From: Candidatus Nitricoxidireducens bremensis
GTDB taxonomy: Bacteria; Pseudomonadota; Gammaproteobacteria; Burkholderiales; Rhodocyclaceae
Length of the DNA: 64,000 nt
Reading direction: 5' to 3'
Assembly: GCA_030247725.1 (NCBI GenBank)
Contig: JAOTRT010000002.1
Location: 62,001 to 126,000, forward strand
Shown here: positions 7,532-15,532 of the stretch, piece by piece
Layout: each line of letters begins with the position of its first letter
Position numbering within the stretch: the first letter of the stretch is position 1
Notes under the pieces: model-generated
What the model was told of the DNA's origin: nothing
What the model saw: only the letters and a program-made list of their open reading frames with translations
Databases searched by the model: none
Position numbers and translations under genes: made by a program

Positions 7532-8362
7532 ATGCCAGCAGACCCCGACATCCTTCCCGGCCAGTCGCCCGAGCTCCTCAAGGAGCTGCACATCCTCACC
7601 CGCGACGGCCGCCTGAACCAGGACAGCCGGCGCAAGCTCAAGCAGGTCTATCACCTCTACCGCTTCATCGAGCCCCTGCTGCAGGAAGTGCTGCAGCAGC
7701 ATCCGGGCATCGCCCTCGTGGACCACGGCGCCGGCAAGTCCTACCTGGGCTTCATCCTCTACGACCTGTTCTTCAAAGGCCTGGCGGACGGCTCCCATAT
7801 CTACGGCATCGAGACCCGCGACGAGCTGGTGACCAAGTCGCGCGAACTGGCCGCGCGCCTGGGCTTCCCCGCCATGAGCTTCCTCAGGCTCTCGGTCGCC
7901 GAATCCATCGTCTCGGACCAACTGCCGGCCACCGTGGACGTGGTCACCGCCCTGCACGCCTGCAACACCGCCACCGACGACGCCATCCGCTTCGCCCTGG
8001 CGAAGGGAGCGAAGTTCGTCGTGCTGGTGCCCTGCTGCCAGGCCGAGGTGGCCGCCGCCCTGCGCAAGACCAAGGGCCGGGCCCTCGCCAATCCCCTGGC
8101 GGAACTCTGGCGCCACCCGATCCACACGCGGGAATTCGGCAGTCACGTCACCAACGTGCTGCGCTGCCTGCAACTGCAAGCCCACGGCTACCAGGTCAGC
8201 GTCACCGAATTGGTGGGCTGGGAGCACTCGATGAAGAACGAACTGATCGTCGCCACCTACAAGGACCTGCCGCGGCGGGCGCCGGCCGAGCGCCTGCGGG
8301 AGCTGCTGGGCACCCTCGGCCTGGAGGAGGAACTGGGCGGCCGTTTCCTCGCCGCCCCGTGA
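7532..8362 (+). CDS. SAM-dependent methyltransferase (PF13679-type)
   Basis: The 276 aa protein has a class I methyltransferase core of the PF13679 kind. Motif I is DHGAGKSYLG (D64-G73), the central motif is ALHACNTATDDAI and a later motif is VLVPCCQAEV; the ACxxATD and PCC pair is characteristic. Related proteins are suspected RNA or small-molecule methyltransferases, and the substrate is unknown. It is the first gene of a plus-strand group, 37 bases ahead of a TehB-like methyltransferase and then a SenB-like gene. The ATG at 7532 has only a weak upstream purine stretch. Confidence 0.8.
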   Translation: MPADPDILPGQSPELLKELHILTRDGRLNQDSRRKLKQVYHLYRFIEPLLQEVLQQHPGIALVDHGAGKSYLGFILYDLFFKGLADGSHIYGIETRDELVTKSRELAARLGFPAMSFLRLSVAESIVSDQLPATVDVVTALHACNTATDDAIRFALAKGAKFVVLVPCCQAEVAAALRKTKGRALANPLAELWRHPIHTREFGSHVTNVLRCLQLQAHGYQVSVTELVGWEHSMKNELIVATYKDLPRRAPAERLRELLGTLGLEEELGGRFLAAP

Positions 8363-8399
8363 CGTCCGGCCGCCCTGCCCCGGAAGGACCCGGAACACC

Positions 8400-8999
8400 A
8401 TGAGCAAGAGCATCGACTTCTTCGAAACCCAGTTCCGCCAGCAGGTGGACGGCGGCGAGCTGCCGCTCAATCCCTTCGAGACCCGGGCGCTACCCCACCT
8501 GCGGGGCCGGGTGCTGGATTTCGGCTGCGGCCTCGGCAACCTGGCCGTGGCGGCGGCCCGCCAGGGCTGCCGCGTGCTGGCCCTCGACGGGGCGCCGACG
8601 GCGGTCGAACACCTGAAACAGCGGGCGGCGGCGGAGTCCCTGCCCATCGAAGCCGCGGTCGCGGACCTGCGCGACTACCCCATCGACGGGGACTTCGATG
8701 CCGTCGTCTGCATCGGCCTGCTGATGTTCTTCGACTGCGCCGCCGCCCGGCGGCAGTTGGCCCGGCTGCAGGCCTGCGTGCGCCCCGGCGGTGTCGTCGT
8801 CGTCAACGTGCTGATCGAGGGCACGACCTTCCGCGCCATGTTCGACCCGGACGGCCATTGCCTCTTCGGACGCACGGAACTGGTCCGGGCCTTCGCCGGC
8901 TGGGAGATCATCGACCAGGCCTGGGAGGACTTCCCCGCCCCCGGCGACACGCGGAAGGCCTTCGCCACCCTGGTGGCCAGACGGCCCGCATCGCCCTGA
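8400..8999 (+). CDS. Class I SAM-dependent methyltransferase, TehB-like
   Basis: The 199 aa product has a clear SAM-binding motif, VLDFGCGLGNLA (D40-G46), a following acidic residue in LALDGA, and the post-motif segments FDAVVCIGLLMFF and VRPGGVVVVNVL. The C-terminal part (FDPDGHCLFGRTELV, then a WE segment and ATLVARR at the end) is like TehB-type enzymes, some of which methylate tellurium or selenium compounds. It ends 10 bases before the SenB-like gene. That makes Se-methylation of the SenB product an attractive idea, but the substrate is inferred from context only. Confidence 0.8.
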   Translation: MSKSIDFFETQFRQQVDGGELPLNPFETRALPHLRGRVLDFGCGLGNLAVAAARQGCRVLALDGAPTAVEHLKQRAAAESLPIEAAVADLRDYPIDGDFDAVVCIGLLMFFDCAAARRQLARLQACVRPGGVVVVNVLIEGTTFRAMFDPDGHCLFGRTELVRAFAGWEIIDQAWEDFPAPGDTRKAFATLVARRPASP

Positions 9000-9009
9000 G
9001 TACCCACCC

Positions 9010-9996
9010 ATGCCGGACCAGGCGGTGATCGTCACCCCGGCCCTGGGGGACGCCAACAACGGCAACTGGCAGACGGCCCGGCGCTGGGCCCGCTTCCTCG
9101 CCGGCATCTGCCGCGTGCGGGTGGTGAAGACCTGGCCCGACGGCGAAGCGGCCGGGGACCGGGCCATGATCGCCCTCCACGCCCGCCGCTCGGCGGAATC
9201 CATCGCCGCCTGGCAACGGGAACGCGGCAGCGGCGGGCTCGCCCTCGTCCTCACCGGTACCGACCTCTACCGGGACATCCGGGAGGATGCCGCGGCGCAG
9301 GCTTCCCTCGCCCGGGCCCAGGCGCTCGTCGTGCTGCAGGAACTCGGCGTGCGGGCCCTGCCTCCGGAGTACCGGGACAAGGCGCGCACGATCTTCCAGT
9401 CGGCATCGCCGCGCCGGACGCCGGCGAAGACGGAGCGCCACCTGCGCGCCGTGATGGTCGGCCACCTGCGGGAGGAAAAATCGCCCGGGACCCTTTTCGC
9501 CGCCGCGCGCCTGCTGGCCGACCGTCGGGACATCCGCATCGACCACATCGGCGGCGCCCTCGATCCCGGGCTCGGCGCCGAGGCGGAGGCGACGGCGTCC
9601 CGCTGCCCCGGCTACCGCTGGCTCGGCCCCCTGCCCCACGCGGCGGTGCGCGCCCGCATCCAGCGCGCCCACGTGCTCGTCCATTGCAGCCGCATGGAAG
9701 GCGGCGCCCACGCCGTCATCGAAGCCGCCGCCAGCGGCACGCCGGTGCTGGCGTCGCGTATCGACGGCAACGTGGGACTGCTCGGGGAGGACTACGGCGG
9801 CTACTTCGCCTGGAACGACGCCGCCGCCCTGGCGCGGCTGCTGACGGAATGCCGCGCTGGTCAGGCGAGTCCGTCCGGACTGCTGGAACGGCTGGGCCGG
9901 CAGCTGGCGGCACGCGCGCCCCGCTTCGCCCCCGCCACGGAGCAGGCGGCGGTGCGGGCGCTGCTGCGGGACCTGCTGGCCCGGAATCGCCCCTGA
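9010..9996 (+). CDS. senB: Selenosugar synthase SenB (TIGR04348-type glycosyltransferase)
   Basis: SenB forms a carbon-selenium bond, joining selenophosphate to a UDP-sugar to give a selenosugar in selenoneine biosynthesis. The 328 aa GT-B protein carries the features I associate with this family: VTPALGDANNGNWQTARRW at the N-terminus, ALHARRSAESI (about 55-65), VLTGTDLYRDI (80-90), VGHLREEKSPGTLF (140-153), the HIGGALDP turn, and SRMEGGAHAVIEAA with the E-x7-E nucleotide-sugar site (207-220). No senA (EgtB-like) or senC (SelD-like) gene is in the window; two methyltransferases precede it instead. The product may therefore differ from selenoneine. It could alternatively be a related glycosyltransferase with another acceptor. 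Confidence 0.8.
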   Translation: MPDQAVIVTPALGDANNGNWQTARRWARFLAGICRVRVVKTWPDGEAAGDRAMIALHARRSAESIAAWQRERGSGGLALVLTGTDLYRDIREDAAAQASLARAQALVVLQELGVRALPPEYRDKARTIFQSASPRRTPAKTERHLRAVMVGHLREEKSPGTLFAAARLLADRRDIRIDHIGGALDPGLGAEAEATASRCPGYRWLGPLPHAAVRARIQRAHVLVHCSRMEGGAHAVIEAAASGTPVLASRIDGNVGLLGEDYGGYFAWNDAAALARLLTECRAGQASPSGLLERLGRQLAARAPRFAPATEQAAVRALLRDLLARNRP

Positions 9997-10002
9997 AGCC
10001 CC

Positions 10003-10674
10003 CTACTCGACGACGAAGTCGAAATAGGTGTCGGGATGGGGTTCGCCCTCCAGGGTGAAATGCCACCATTCCTTGGGATAGGGGCGGAAGCCGTGCTTGC
10101 GCATGAGGCTTTGCAGCAGCAGACGGTTGGCCCGCTGCTGGGGCGCCAGACCGGCATGCTCGGGCCAGGAGGCCGGGCCGAAGAAATCGAAGGCCGTTCC
10201 CATGTCCAGGGGCGCGTGGGGCGGCGCCAGGTTCACCAAGGTCAGGTCCACGGTGCTGCCGCGGCTGTGGCCCGAGCGCTCGGCGATGTAGTCGTCGCGG
10301 AAGAGGTTGCGCTTGTCCACTTCCGGGTAGAACTCGGCCTTCATGCGGATGTCGCCGGTCTCCCGCGCCCAGCGCACGAAGTGGTCCACGGCCCGCTGGG
10401 GCCGGTAGGCGTCGAAGACCTTGAGGCCGAGGCCGAAGGGGCGCAGCTCCGCCTGCACCCGCGCCAGGGCTTCGGCGGCGGACCGGCTGAGGACGGCGCG
10501 GCTGCCCCGGTAGCCGTCGATGGGGTCGCCGATGAAATTGTGAGTCGTGCGGTAGCGCAACTCGACGACGACGCCGGGGACGACGGCGTCCACATAGACG
10601 AAGCCGTCGGGCAGGGCCCAGGCCCGGCCCGCCGCCAGGACCAGGACCATCCAGAGCGTCAAACACCGCTTCAT
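10003..10674 (-). CDS. D-alanyl-D-alanine dipeptidase (VanX/DdpX, M15D)
   Basis: This is a zinc peptidase that cleaves the D-Ala-D-Ala dipeptide, probably in the periplasm for peptidoglycan turnover. The 223 aa product begins with a signal peptide (hydrophobic core at about 5-18, AWA cleavage region). Zinc ligands are visible as H136 and D143 in SGHSRGSTVD and H205 in EWWHF, with E202 as catalytic base. The frame is open much further upstream into the ABC-F gene; the ATG at 10674 is chosen because it starts the signal peptide. It converges on senB with 6 bases between stops and follows the ABC-F gene by 50 bases. Confidence 0.9.
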   Translation of the reverse strand: MKRCLTLWMVLVLAAGRAWALPDGFVYVDAVVPGVVVELRYRTTHNFIGDPIDGYRGSRAVLSRSAAEALARVQAELRPFGLGLKVFDAYRPQRAVDHFVRWARETGDIRMKAEFYPEVDKRNLFRDDYIAERSGHSRGSTVDLTLVNLAPPHAPLDMGTAFDFFGPASWPEHAGLAPQQRANRLLLQSLMRKHGFRPYPKEWWHFTLEGEPHPDTYFDFVVE

Positions 10675-10724
10675 GCTGCCTCCCGTTCTGTCCGTCCGGG
10701 CTCCGGCCGGGCGGCCGGGGCCGC

Positions 10725-12356
10725 CTATTCGACGCCCTGGCTCGCGAGATACTCCTCGTAGGTGCCGCGGTAATCGATGATGGTGCCGTCGAGCTTGATC
10801 TCGATGATGCGCGTCGCCAGCGAGGACACGAACTCCCGGTCGTGGGAAACGAAGACCAGGGTGCCGGTGTATTTCTCCAGCGCGTTGTTGAGGGACTCGA
10901 TGGACTCCATGTCCAGGTGGTTGGTCGGCTCGTCCATCAGCAGCACATTGTTCCTGAGCAGGATCAGCTTGCCGAACAGCATGCGGCCCTGCTCGCCGCC
11001 GGAGATGACCTTGACGGACTTCTTCACCTCGTCGCCGGAGAACAGCAGGCGGCCGAGGGTGCCGCGGATCAGGGTCTCCACGTCGCCGCCGTCGTAGCCG
11101 CCGGCGCGCACCCACTGCTGTATCCATTCCGTCAGGGGCAGGTCCTCGGCGAAGTCGGCCGCATGGTCCTGGGCGAAGTAGCCGGGACGGGCCTTGTCGG
11201 TCCACTTGATCGAACCGTGCTGGGGCGTCAGGCCGCCCAGGGCCTCGCCGGCGAACAGGCGCAGCAGCGTGGTCTTGCCGACGCCGTTCTCGCCGATGAT
11301 GGCGATCTTGTCGCCGGCCTCGACGGCGGCGGTGAAGCCCTTGATGACCGGCGCCTTGGGGTCGTAGCCGAAGACCACGTTCTCCATCTCGACGGCGAGG
11401 CGGTGCAGCTTCTCCTTCGGGTCGTAGTCGAAGCCGATCCACGGATACTGGCGCGACGAGGGCTTCATGTCCTCGACCTTGATCTTCTCGATCAGCTTGG
11501 CGCGGGAGGTGGCCTGGCGCGCCTTCGACTTGTTGGCGGAGAAGCGGCGCACGAAGCCCTGCAGCTCGGCGACGCGCTCCTTGGCCTTGGCGTTGGCGGC
11601 CGACAGGCGCGCGCGCGCCTGGGTCGAGGCCTCCATGAAGTCGTCGTAGTTGCCCGGATAGACGGTGATCTTGCCGTAGTCCAGGTCCGCCATGTGGGTG
11701 CATACTTGGTTGAGGAAGTGGCGGTCGTGGGAGATGATGATCATCGTGCTGTTGCGCTCGTTGATCACGTTCTCCAGCCAGCGGATGGTGTTGATGTCCA
11801 GGTTGTTGGTCGGCTCGTCCAGCAGCAGTATCTCGGGATCGGCGAACAGGGCCTGGGCCAGCAGCACGCGCAGCTTCCAGCCCGGCGCCACTTCGCGCAT
11901 GGGGCCGTTGTGCTTCTCGCTCGGAATGCCGACGCCCAGCAGCAGCTCGCCGGCCCGCGATTCGGCGGTGTAGCCGTCGAACTCGGCGAACTTGGATTCC
12001 AGCTCGGCGGCGTGCATGTAGTCCTCTTCCGTCGCCTCCGGGTTGGCGTAGATGGCGTCCTTCTCCCGCATGCAGGCCCACATGGCCTCGTGGCCCATGA
12101 GCACCACGTCGAGCACGCGCTGGTCTTCGTAGCCGAACTGGTCCTGGCGCAGGAAGGCCATGCGCTCGTGGGCGTCGAGGCTGACGTTGCCGGCCGAAGG
12201 CTCCAGCAGGCCGGCGAGGATCTTCATGAACGTGGACTTGCCGGCGCCGTTGGCGCCGATGAGGCCGTAGCGGTTGCCTTCGCCGAACTTGACGGAGACG
12301 TTCTCGAAAAGGGGCTTGGCCCCGAACTGCATGGTGATGTTGGATGCGACGAGCAC
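10725..12356 (-). CDS. ybiT: ABC-F family ATPase (YbiT-like)
   Basis: ABC-F proteins bind the ribosomal E-site region and act on stalled or stressed translation. The 543 aa chain has two ATPase domains and no membrane segments. The first has a Walker A motif GANGAGKST near 34 and a Walker [12 protein letters not shown]; the second has GENGVGKTT near 365, [14 protein letters not shown], and [12 protein letters not shown] linker rich in Ala, Arg and Lys (about 240-280) lies between them. The acidic insertion after the first domain and the overall length fit YbiT. The start is GTG at 12356, with AGGA upstream. It is transcribed away from the repeat-bearing gap and towards the dipeptidase gene. 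Confidence 0.9.
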   Translation of the reverse strand: MLVASNITMQFGAKPLFENVSVKFGEGNRYGLIGANGAGKSTFMKILAGLLEPSAGNVSLDAHERMAFLRQDQFGYEDQRVLDVVLMGHEAMWACMREKDAIYANPEATEEDYMHAAELESKFAEFDGYTAESRAGELLLGVGIPSEKHNGPMREVAPGWKLRVLLAQALFADPEILLLDEPTNNLDINTIRWLENVINERNSTMIIISHDRHFLNQVCTHMADLDYGKITVYPGNYDDFMEASTQARARLSAANAKAKERVAELQGFVRRFSANKSKARQATSRAKLIEKIKVEDMKPSSRQYPWIGFDYDPKEKLHRLAVEMENVVFGYDPKAPVIKGFTAAVEAGDKIAIIGENGVGKTTLLRLFAGEALGGLTPQHGSIKWTDKARPGYFAQDHAADFAEDLPLTEWIQQWVRAGGYDGGDVETLIRGTLGRLLFSGDEVKKSVKVISGGEQGRMLFGKLILLRNNVLLMDEPTNHLDMESIESLNNALEKYTGTLVFVSHDREFVSSLATRIIEIKLDGTIIDYRGTYEEYLASQGVE

Positions 12357-12471
12357 GGTGGGTCCTGACAGGGTGGGGATTTGCCGCGGGGGAGAGGCGT
12401 TGCGGCGAGGGCGGGATTTTACGGGCTATTGGCGTGTCCCGCCACCGGGACCGCAGGCCAAGGGCATGGAT

Positions 12472-12510
12472 GCCGCCTCATGCGCGCCCGCCCTGCGGGT
12501 TCCCGCGCCG
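12472..12510 (+). repeat. Left arm of a 39-base inverted repeat
   Basis: The arm matches the reverse complement of 12753-12791 at 38 of 39 positions (one g/t difference). It contains an internal palindrome built on CCCTGCGGG. The two arms enclose about 240 bases. Confidence 0.85.
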
Positions 12511-12752
12511 GCGCCCCACAGGCGGGTGAATCCTCTTGCTCCTGAAGCAGCCGATCATTCGTCGGCAGAAGCAAGACTTGAACAGACGATAGTCGCATCC
12601 CATTTTGTACATCACCACAACTAGCGACGCCCGCGGCAGGCCGGGTCGTCGCCGATTTCGCGACCGCCGCGGCGACGGGGCGACGGCCGGGGTTTCCGGC
12701 CGCGTTGTCCGAGCCATAGGCGAGTTTAGCGGCCGGCCGGCCGGCGGCACGG

Positions 12753-12791
12753 CGGCGCGGGAACCCGCAGGGCGGGAGCGCATGAGGCGGC
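12753..12791 (-). repeat. Right arm of a 39-base inverted repeat
   Basis: This is the reverse-complement partner of 12472-12510. It ends about 50 bases before the rsuA start codon. Paired inverted arms of this kind resemble REP-type or small non-autonomous elements; no transposase remnant is visible. Confidence 0.85.
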
Positions 12792-12845
12792 GGCCCGGTC
12801 TGTCGCGGGCGGCGCGGCATCGCGCGATGGTTTACATTCCCCTCC

Positions 12846-13592
12846 ATGACGAAAAAACTCACCCTCGAACGCATCCTGCAATCCCAAGGCTTCGGCACCC
12901 GCAAGGGCTGCCGCCAGCTGATCCTCGCCGGCGAGGTGGCCGTCGCCGGCGCGATGGAAGACGACCCCGACGCCACTTTCGCAACCGAAGGCCTGGCATT
13001 CAGTGTCGGCGGCGAGGAGTGGCGCTACCGGGAACACGTCTATGTCGCCCTCCACAAACCGGCGAACTTCGAGTGCTCGCGCAAGCCCAGCCACCATCCG
13101 GGCGTGCTGACCCTGCTGCCCGGCCAGTTCCGCGAACGCGATGTGCAGCCGGTGGGCCGCCTCGACCACGACACCACCGGGCTGCTGCTGCTCTCGGACG
13201 ACGGCGCCTTCATCCATGCCCAGTCGTCGCCGAAGCGCCACGTGCCCAAGCTGTACGTGGCGACCACCCAGGACCCGGTGACGCCGGCCCTGGTGGAAAA
13301 GCTCCGCGCCGGCGTGCAGCTCCACGACGAGCCGGCGCCCCTGGCGGCGCGCCACGCCCGCGCCCTCGACGAGCACCGTATCGAGATCGTGCTGGAGCAG
13401 GGCAAGTACCACCAGGTCAAGCGCATGCTGGCGGCAACCGGCAACCACTGCACGGCCCTGGTGCGCACGGCCATCGGCGGTCTGACGCTGGCGGCCCTCG
13501 GTCTCAAGGAAGGGGAATGGCGCTACCTGGAGGCGGACCAGCTGGCGCTGCTGGTTCCCGACGCGCCGGGAACGCCCGCGGCGCCGCGATAA
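12846..13592 (+). CDS. rsuA: 16S rRNA pseudouridine(516) synthase, RsuA family
   Basis: This enzyme isomerises a uridine of 16S rRNA to pseudouridine. The 248 aa chain has an N-terminal S4-like RNA-binding domain (about 1-60, RILQSQGFGTRKGCRQLI) and a catalytic domain with the aspartate D107 in GRLDHDTTGLLLLSDDG. The C-terminal QGKYHQVKRMLAATG motif is also typical. Length and motifs fit RsuA better than RluB/E/F. There is no Shine-Dalgarno sequence before the ATG; a -10-like TACATT ends 7 bases upstream, so the message could be nearly leaderless. The stop is followed 9 bases later by the ABC exporter gene. Confidence 0.88.
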   Translation: MTKKLTLERILQSQGFGTRKGCRQLILAGEVAVAGAMEDDPDATFATEGLAFSVGGEEWRYREHVYVALHKPANFECSRKPSHHPGVLTLLPGQFRERDVQPVGRLDHDTTGLLLLSDDGAFIHAQSSPKRHVPKLYVATTQDPVTPALVEKLRAGVQLHDEPAPLAARHARALDEHRIEIVLEQGKYHQVKRMLAATGNHCTALVRTAIGGLTLAALGLKEGEWRYLEADQLALLVPDAPGTPAAPR

Positions 13593-13601
13593 AATGGCGC
13601 C

Positions 13602-15419
13602 ATGAGAAGAAGTTCATCCGCCCTCGCCCTGCCGGCGCCCGAGACCGGCCAGCGCCGCGACTGGGACACCCTCAAGACCCTGCTGCCCTACCTGCTGGAA
13701 TGGAAGTGGCGGGTCATCATCGCCCTCTCCTTCCTGATCGTCGCCAAGCTCGCCAACGTGGCGGTGCCCATGGTGTTCAAGGAGATCATCGACGCCTTCA
13801 CCCTGCCGCGGGAGCAGGCCCTGCTGCTGGTGCCCATGGGCCTGCTGGGGGCCTACGGCCTGCTGCGCTTTTCCACTTCGCTATTCACCGAGCTGCGCGA
13901 GATCGTCTTCGCCCGCGTCACCCAGCGCGCCCAGCGCACCATCGCCCTGCGCGTGTTCGAGCACCTGCACGCCCTTTCCCTGCGCTTCCACCTGGAGCGC
14001 CAGACGGGGGGCCTGACGCGCGACATCGAACGCGGCACCCGCGCCGTCGGCAGCCTCATCAGCTTCACCATCTACTCCATCGTGCCGACCCTGGTGGAGA
14101 TCGGCCTCGTGCTGGGCATTCTGGTGGCGCGCTACGACTGGACATTCGCCCTCATCACCGGCGTCACCCTGACGCTCTACGTGACCTACACCATCACCGT
14201 CACCAACTGGCGCACCAAGATCCGCCGCGAGGCCAACGAGATCGACTCGGCCGCCAACGTGCGCGCCATCGACAGCCTGCTCAACTACGAGACGGTCAAG
14301 TACTTCAACAACGAGCGCTGGGAACTGGCCCGTTACGACGAGCAGATGCAGAAGTGGGAGGCCGCCCAGGTGCGTACCCAGGTCTCCCTCTCCTGGCTCA
14401 ACCTGGGCCAGGCCGGCATCATCGCCGTCGGCGTCAGCCTGATGATGTGGCGCGCCGCCGTCGGCGTCACCACGGGCGCCATGACGGTGGGCGACATCGT
14501 GCTGGTGAACGCCTTCCTGATCCAGCTCTACATGCCGCTCAACCACCTGGGCATCCTCTACCGGGAGATCCGTCAGTCCCTCACCGACATCGAGCGCCTG
14601 TTCTCCCTCCTGCAGCAGCACCGGGAAATCCAGGACGCGCCGGACGCCCGCCCCCTGGAAGCGGGTTCCTGCGCCGTGCGCTTCGAACAGGTGGGCTTCG
14701 CCTACGACGCCAAGCGCCAGGTGCTGTTCGACGTGGATTTCGAGATTCCGGCCGGCCATACCCTCGCCGTGGTGGGCCACAGCGGTTCGGGCAAGAGCAC
14801 CCTGGCGCGGCTGCTGTTCCGTTTCTACGATGCGAGGGACGGCGCCATCCGCATCAACGGCAGCGACATCCGCGCCCTCACCCAGGCATCCCTGCGCGCC
14901 GCCATCGGCATCGTGCCCCAGGACACGGTGCTGTTCAATGACACCATCTTCTACAACATCCAGTACGGCCGACCGGCGGCGAGCCGCGACGAGGTGATCG
15001 CCGCCGCCCGTGCCGCCCACATCCACGACTTCATCGAGTCCCTGCCGGAGAGATACGACACCAAGGTCGGCGAGCGCGGCCTCAAGCTCTCGGGCGGTGA
15101 GAAGCAGCGCGTCGCCATCGCCCGCGCCCTCTTGAAGAACCCGCCCATCCTGATCTTCGACGAGGCTACCTCGGCCCTCGACTCGAAGACCGAGAAGGCC
15201 ATCCAGGCCGAGCTGGAGCAAGCCGCCGTCGGCCGCACCACGCTGATCATCGCCCACCGCTTGTCCACGGTGATGAACGCCGACGAGATCGTGGTGCTGG
15301 ACGCCGGCCGCATCGTCGAGCGGGGCCGCCATCGCGAACTGCTGGAGCGCGGCGGCGCCTATGCCCAGATGTGGGCCCTGCAGCAGCAGGAGCGCGGCGG
15401 CGAGGCGGAACCGGCATAG
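13602..15419 (+). CDS. atm1: Atm1/HMT1-type ABC exporter (fused permease and ATPase)
   Basis: This inner-membrane half-transporter probably exports glutathione-linked compounds, as Atm1-type bacterial homologues do. The 605 aa protein has six predicted membrane segments in the first 330 residues, including LNYETVKYFNNE, a hallmark of the Atm1/ABCB7 group, followed by an ATPase domain. Walker A is GHSGSGKST (about 390), the signature is LSGGEKQRVAIARAL and Walker B is ILIFDEATSALD, with the H-loop in IIAHRLST. No Shine-Dalgarno sequence precedes the ATG. TAAAAT overlapping the rsuA stop lies 6 bases upstream. It follows rsuA closely. Confidence 0.9.
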   Translation: MRRSSSALALPAPETGQRRDWDTLKTLLPYLLEWKWRVIIALSFLIVAKLANVAVPMVFKEIIDAFTLPREQALLLVPMGLLGAYGLLRFSTSLFTELREIVFARVTQRAQRTIALRVFEHLHALSLRFHLERQTGGLTRDIERGTRAVGSLISFTIYSIVPTLVEIGLVLGILVARYDWTFALITGVTLTLYVTYTITVTNWRTKIRREANEIDSAANVRAIDSLLNYETVKYFNNERWELARYDEQMQKWEAAQVRTQVSLSWLNLGQAGIIAVGVSLMMWRAAVGVTTGAMTVGDIVLVNAFLIQLYMPLNHLGILYREIRQSLTDIERLFSLLQQHREIQDAPDARPLEAGSCAVRFEQVGFAYDAKRQVLFDVDFEIPAGHTLAVVGHSGSGKSTLARLLFRFYDARDGAIRINGSDIRALTQASLRAAIGIVPQDTVLFNDTIFYNIQYGRPAASRDEVIAAARAAHIHDFIESLPERYDTKVGERGLKLSGGEKQRVAIARALLKNPPILIFDEATSALDSKTEKAIQAELEQAAVGRTTLIIAHRLSTVMNADEIVVLDAGRIVERGRHRELLERGGAYAQMWALQQQERGGEAEPA

Positions 15420-15532
15420 GGCGGCGGCCGTGAATCCGAATGCCATAATCCGGACTTGAATCCAGTGCAGCGAACCGGTAGCCTGCAACTCGGCCGCGCA
15501 ATGGCGCGCCCCCACCGACCCCGGGGAAGTTC

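Larger units (their letters stand above)
12357..12845. other. 489-base intergenic region with a long inverted repeat; no confident gene
   Basis: This is the only non-coding gap over 300 bases. It separates the divergent ybiT and rsuA genes. It holds a 39-base inverted repeat pair (12472-12510 and 12753-12791), a GC-rich 7-base stem-loop (CGGCCGG/CCGGCCG, 12684-12702), and between about 12520 and 12620 a stretch clearly less GC-rich than its surroundings. A 44-codon open frame on the minus strand (12478-12612, cysteine-containing) is possible but unsupported. Confidence 0.6.

Noticed and set aside
10003..12081. 692-codon minus-strand frame suggesting a fusion of ABC-F and dipeptidase
   Set aside because: The ABC-F protein is encoded in another frame, and the dipeptidase has its own ATG and signal peptide at 10674, so the upstream part is a shadow.
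12605..14941. 778-codon plus-strand frame across rsuA and atm1
   Set aside because: Out of frame with both real genes and Arg/Pro-rich; shadow frame.
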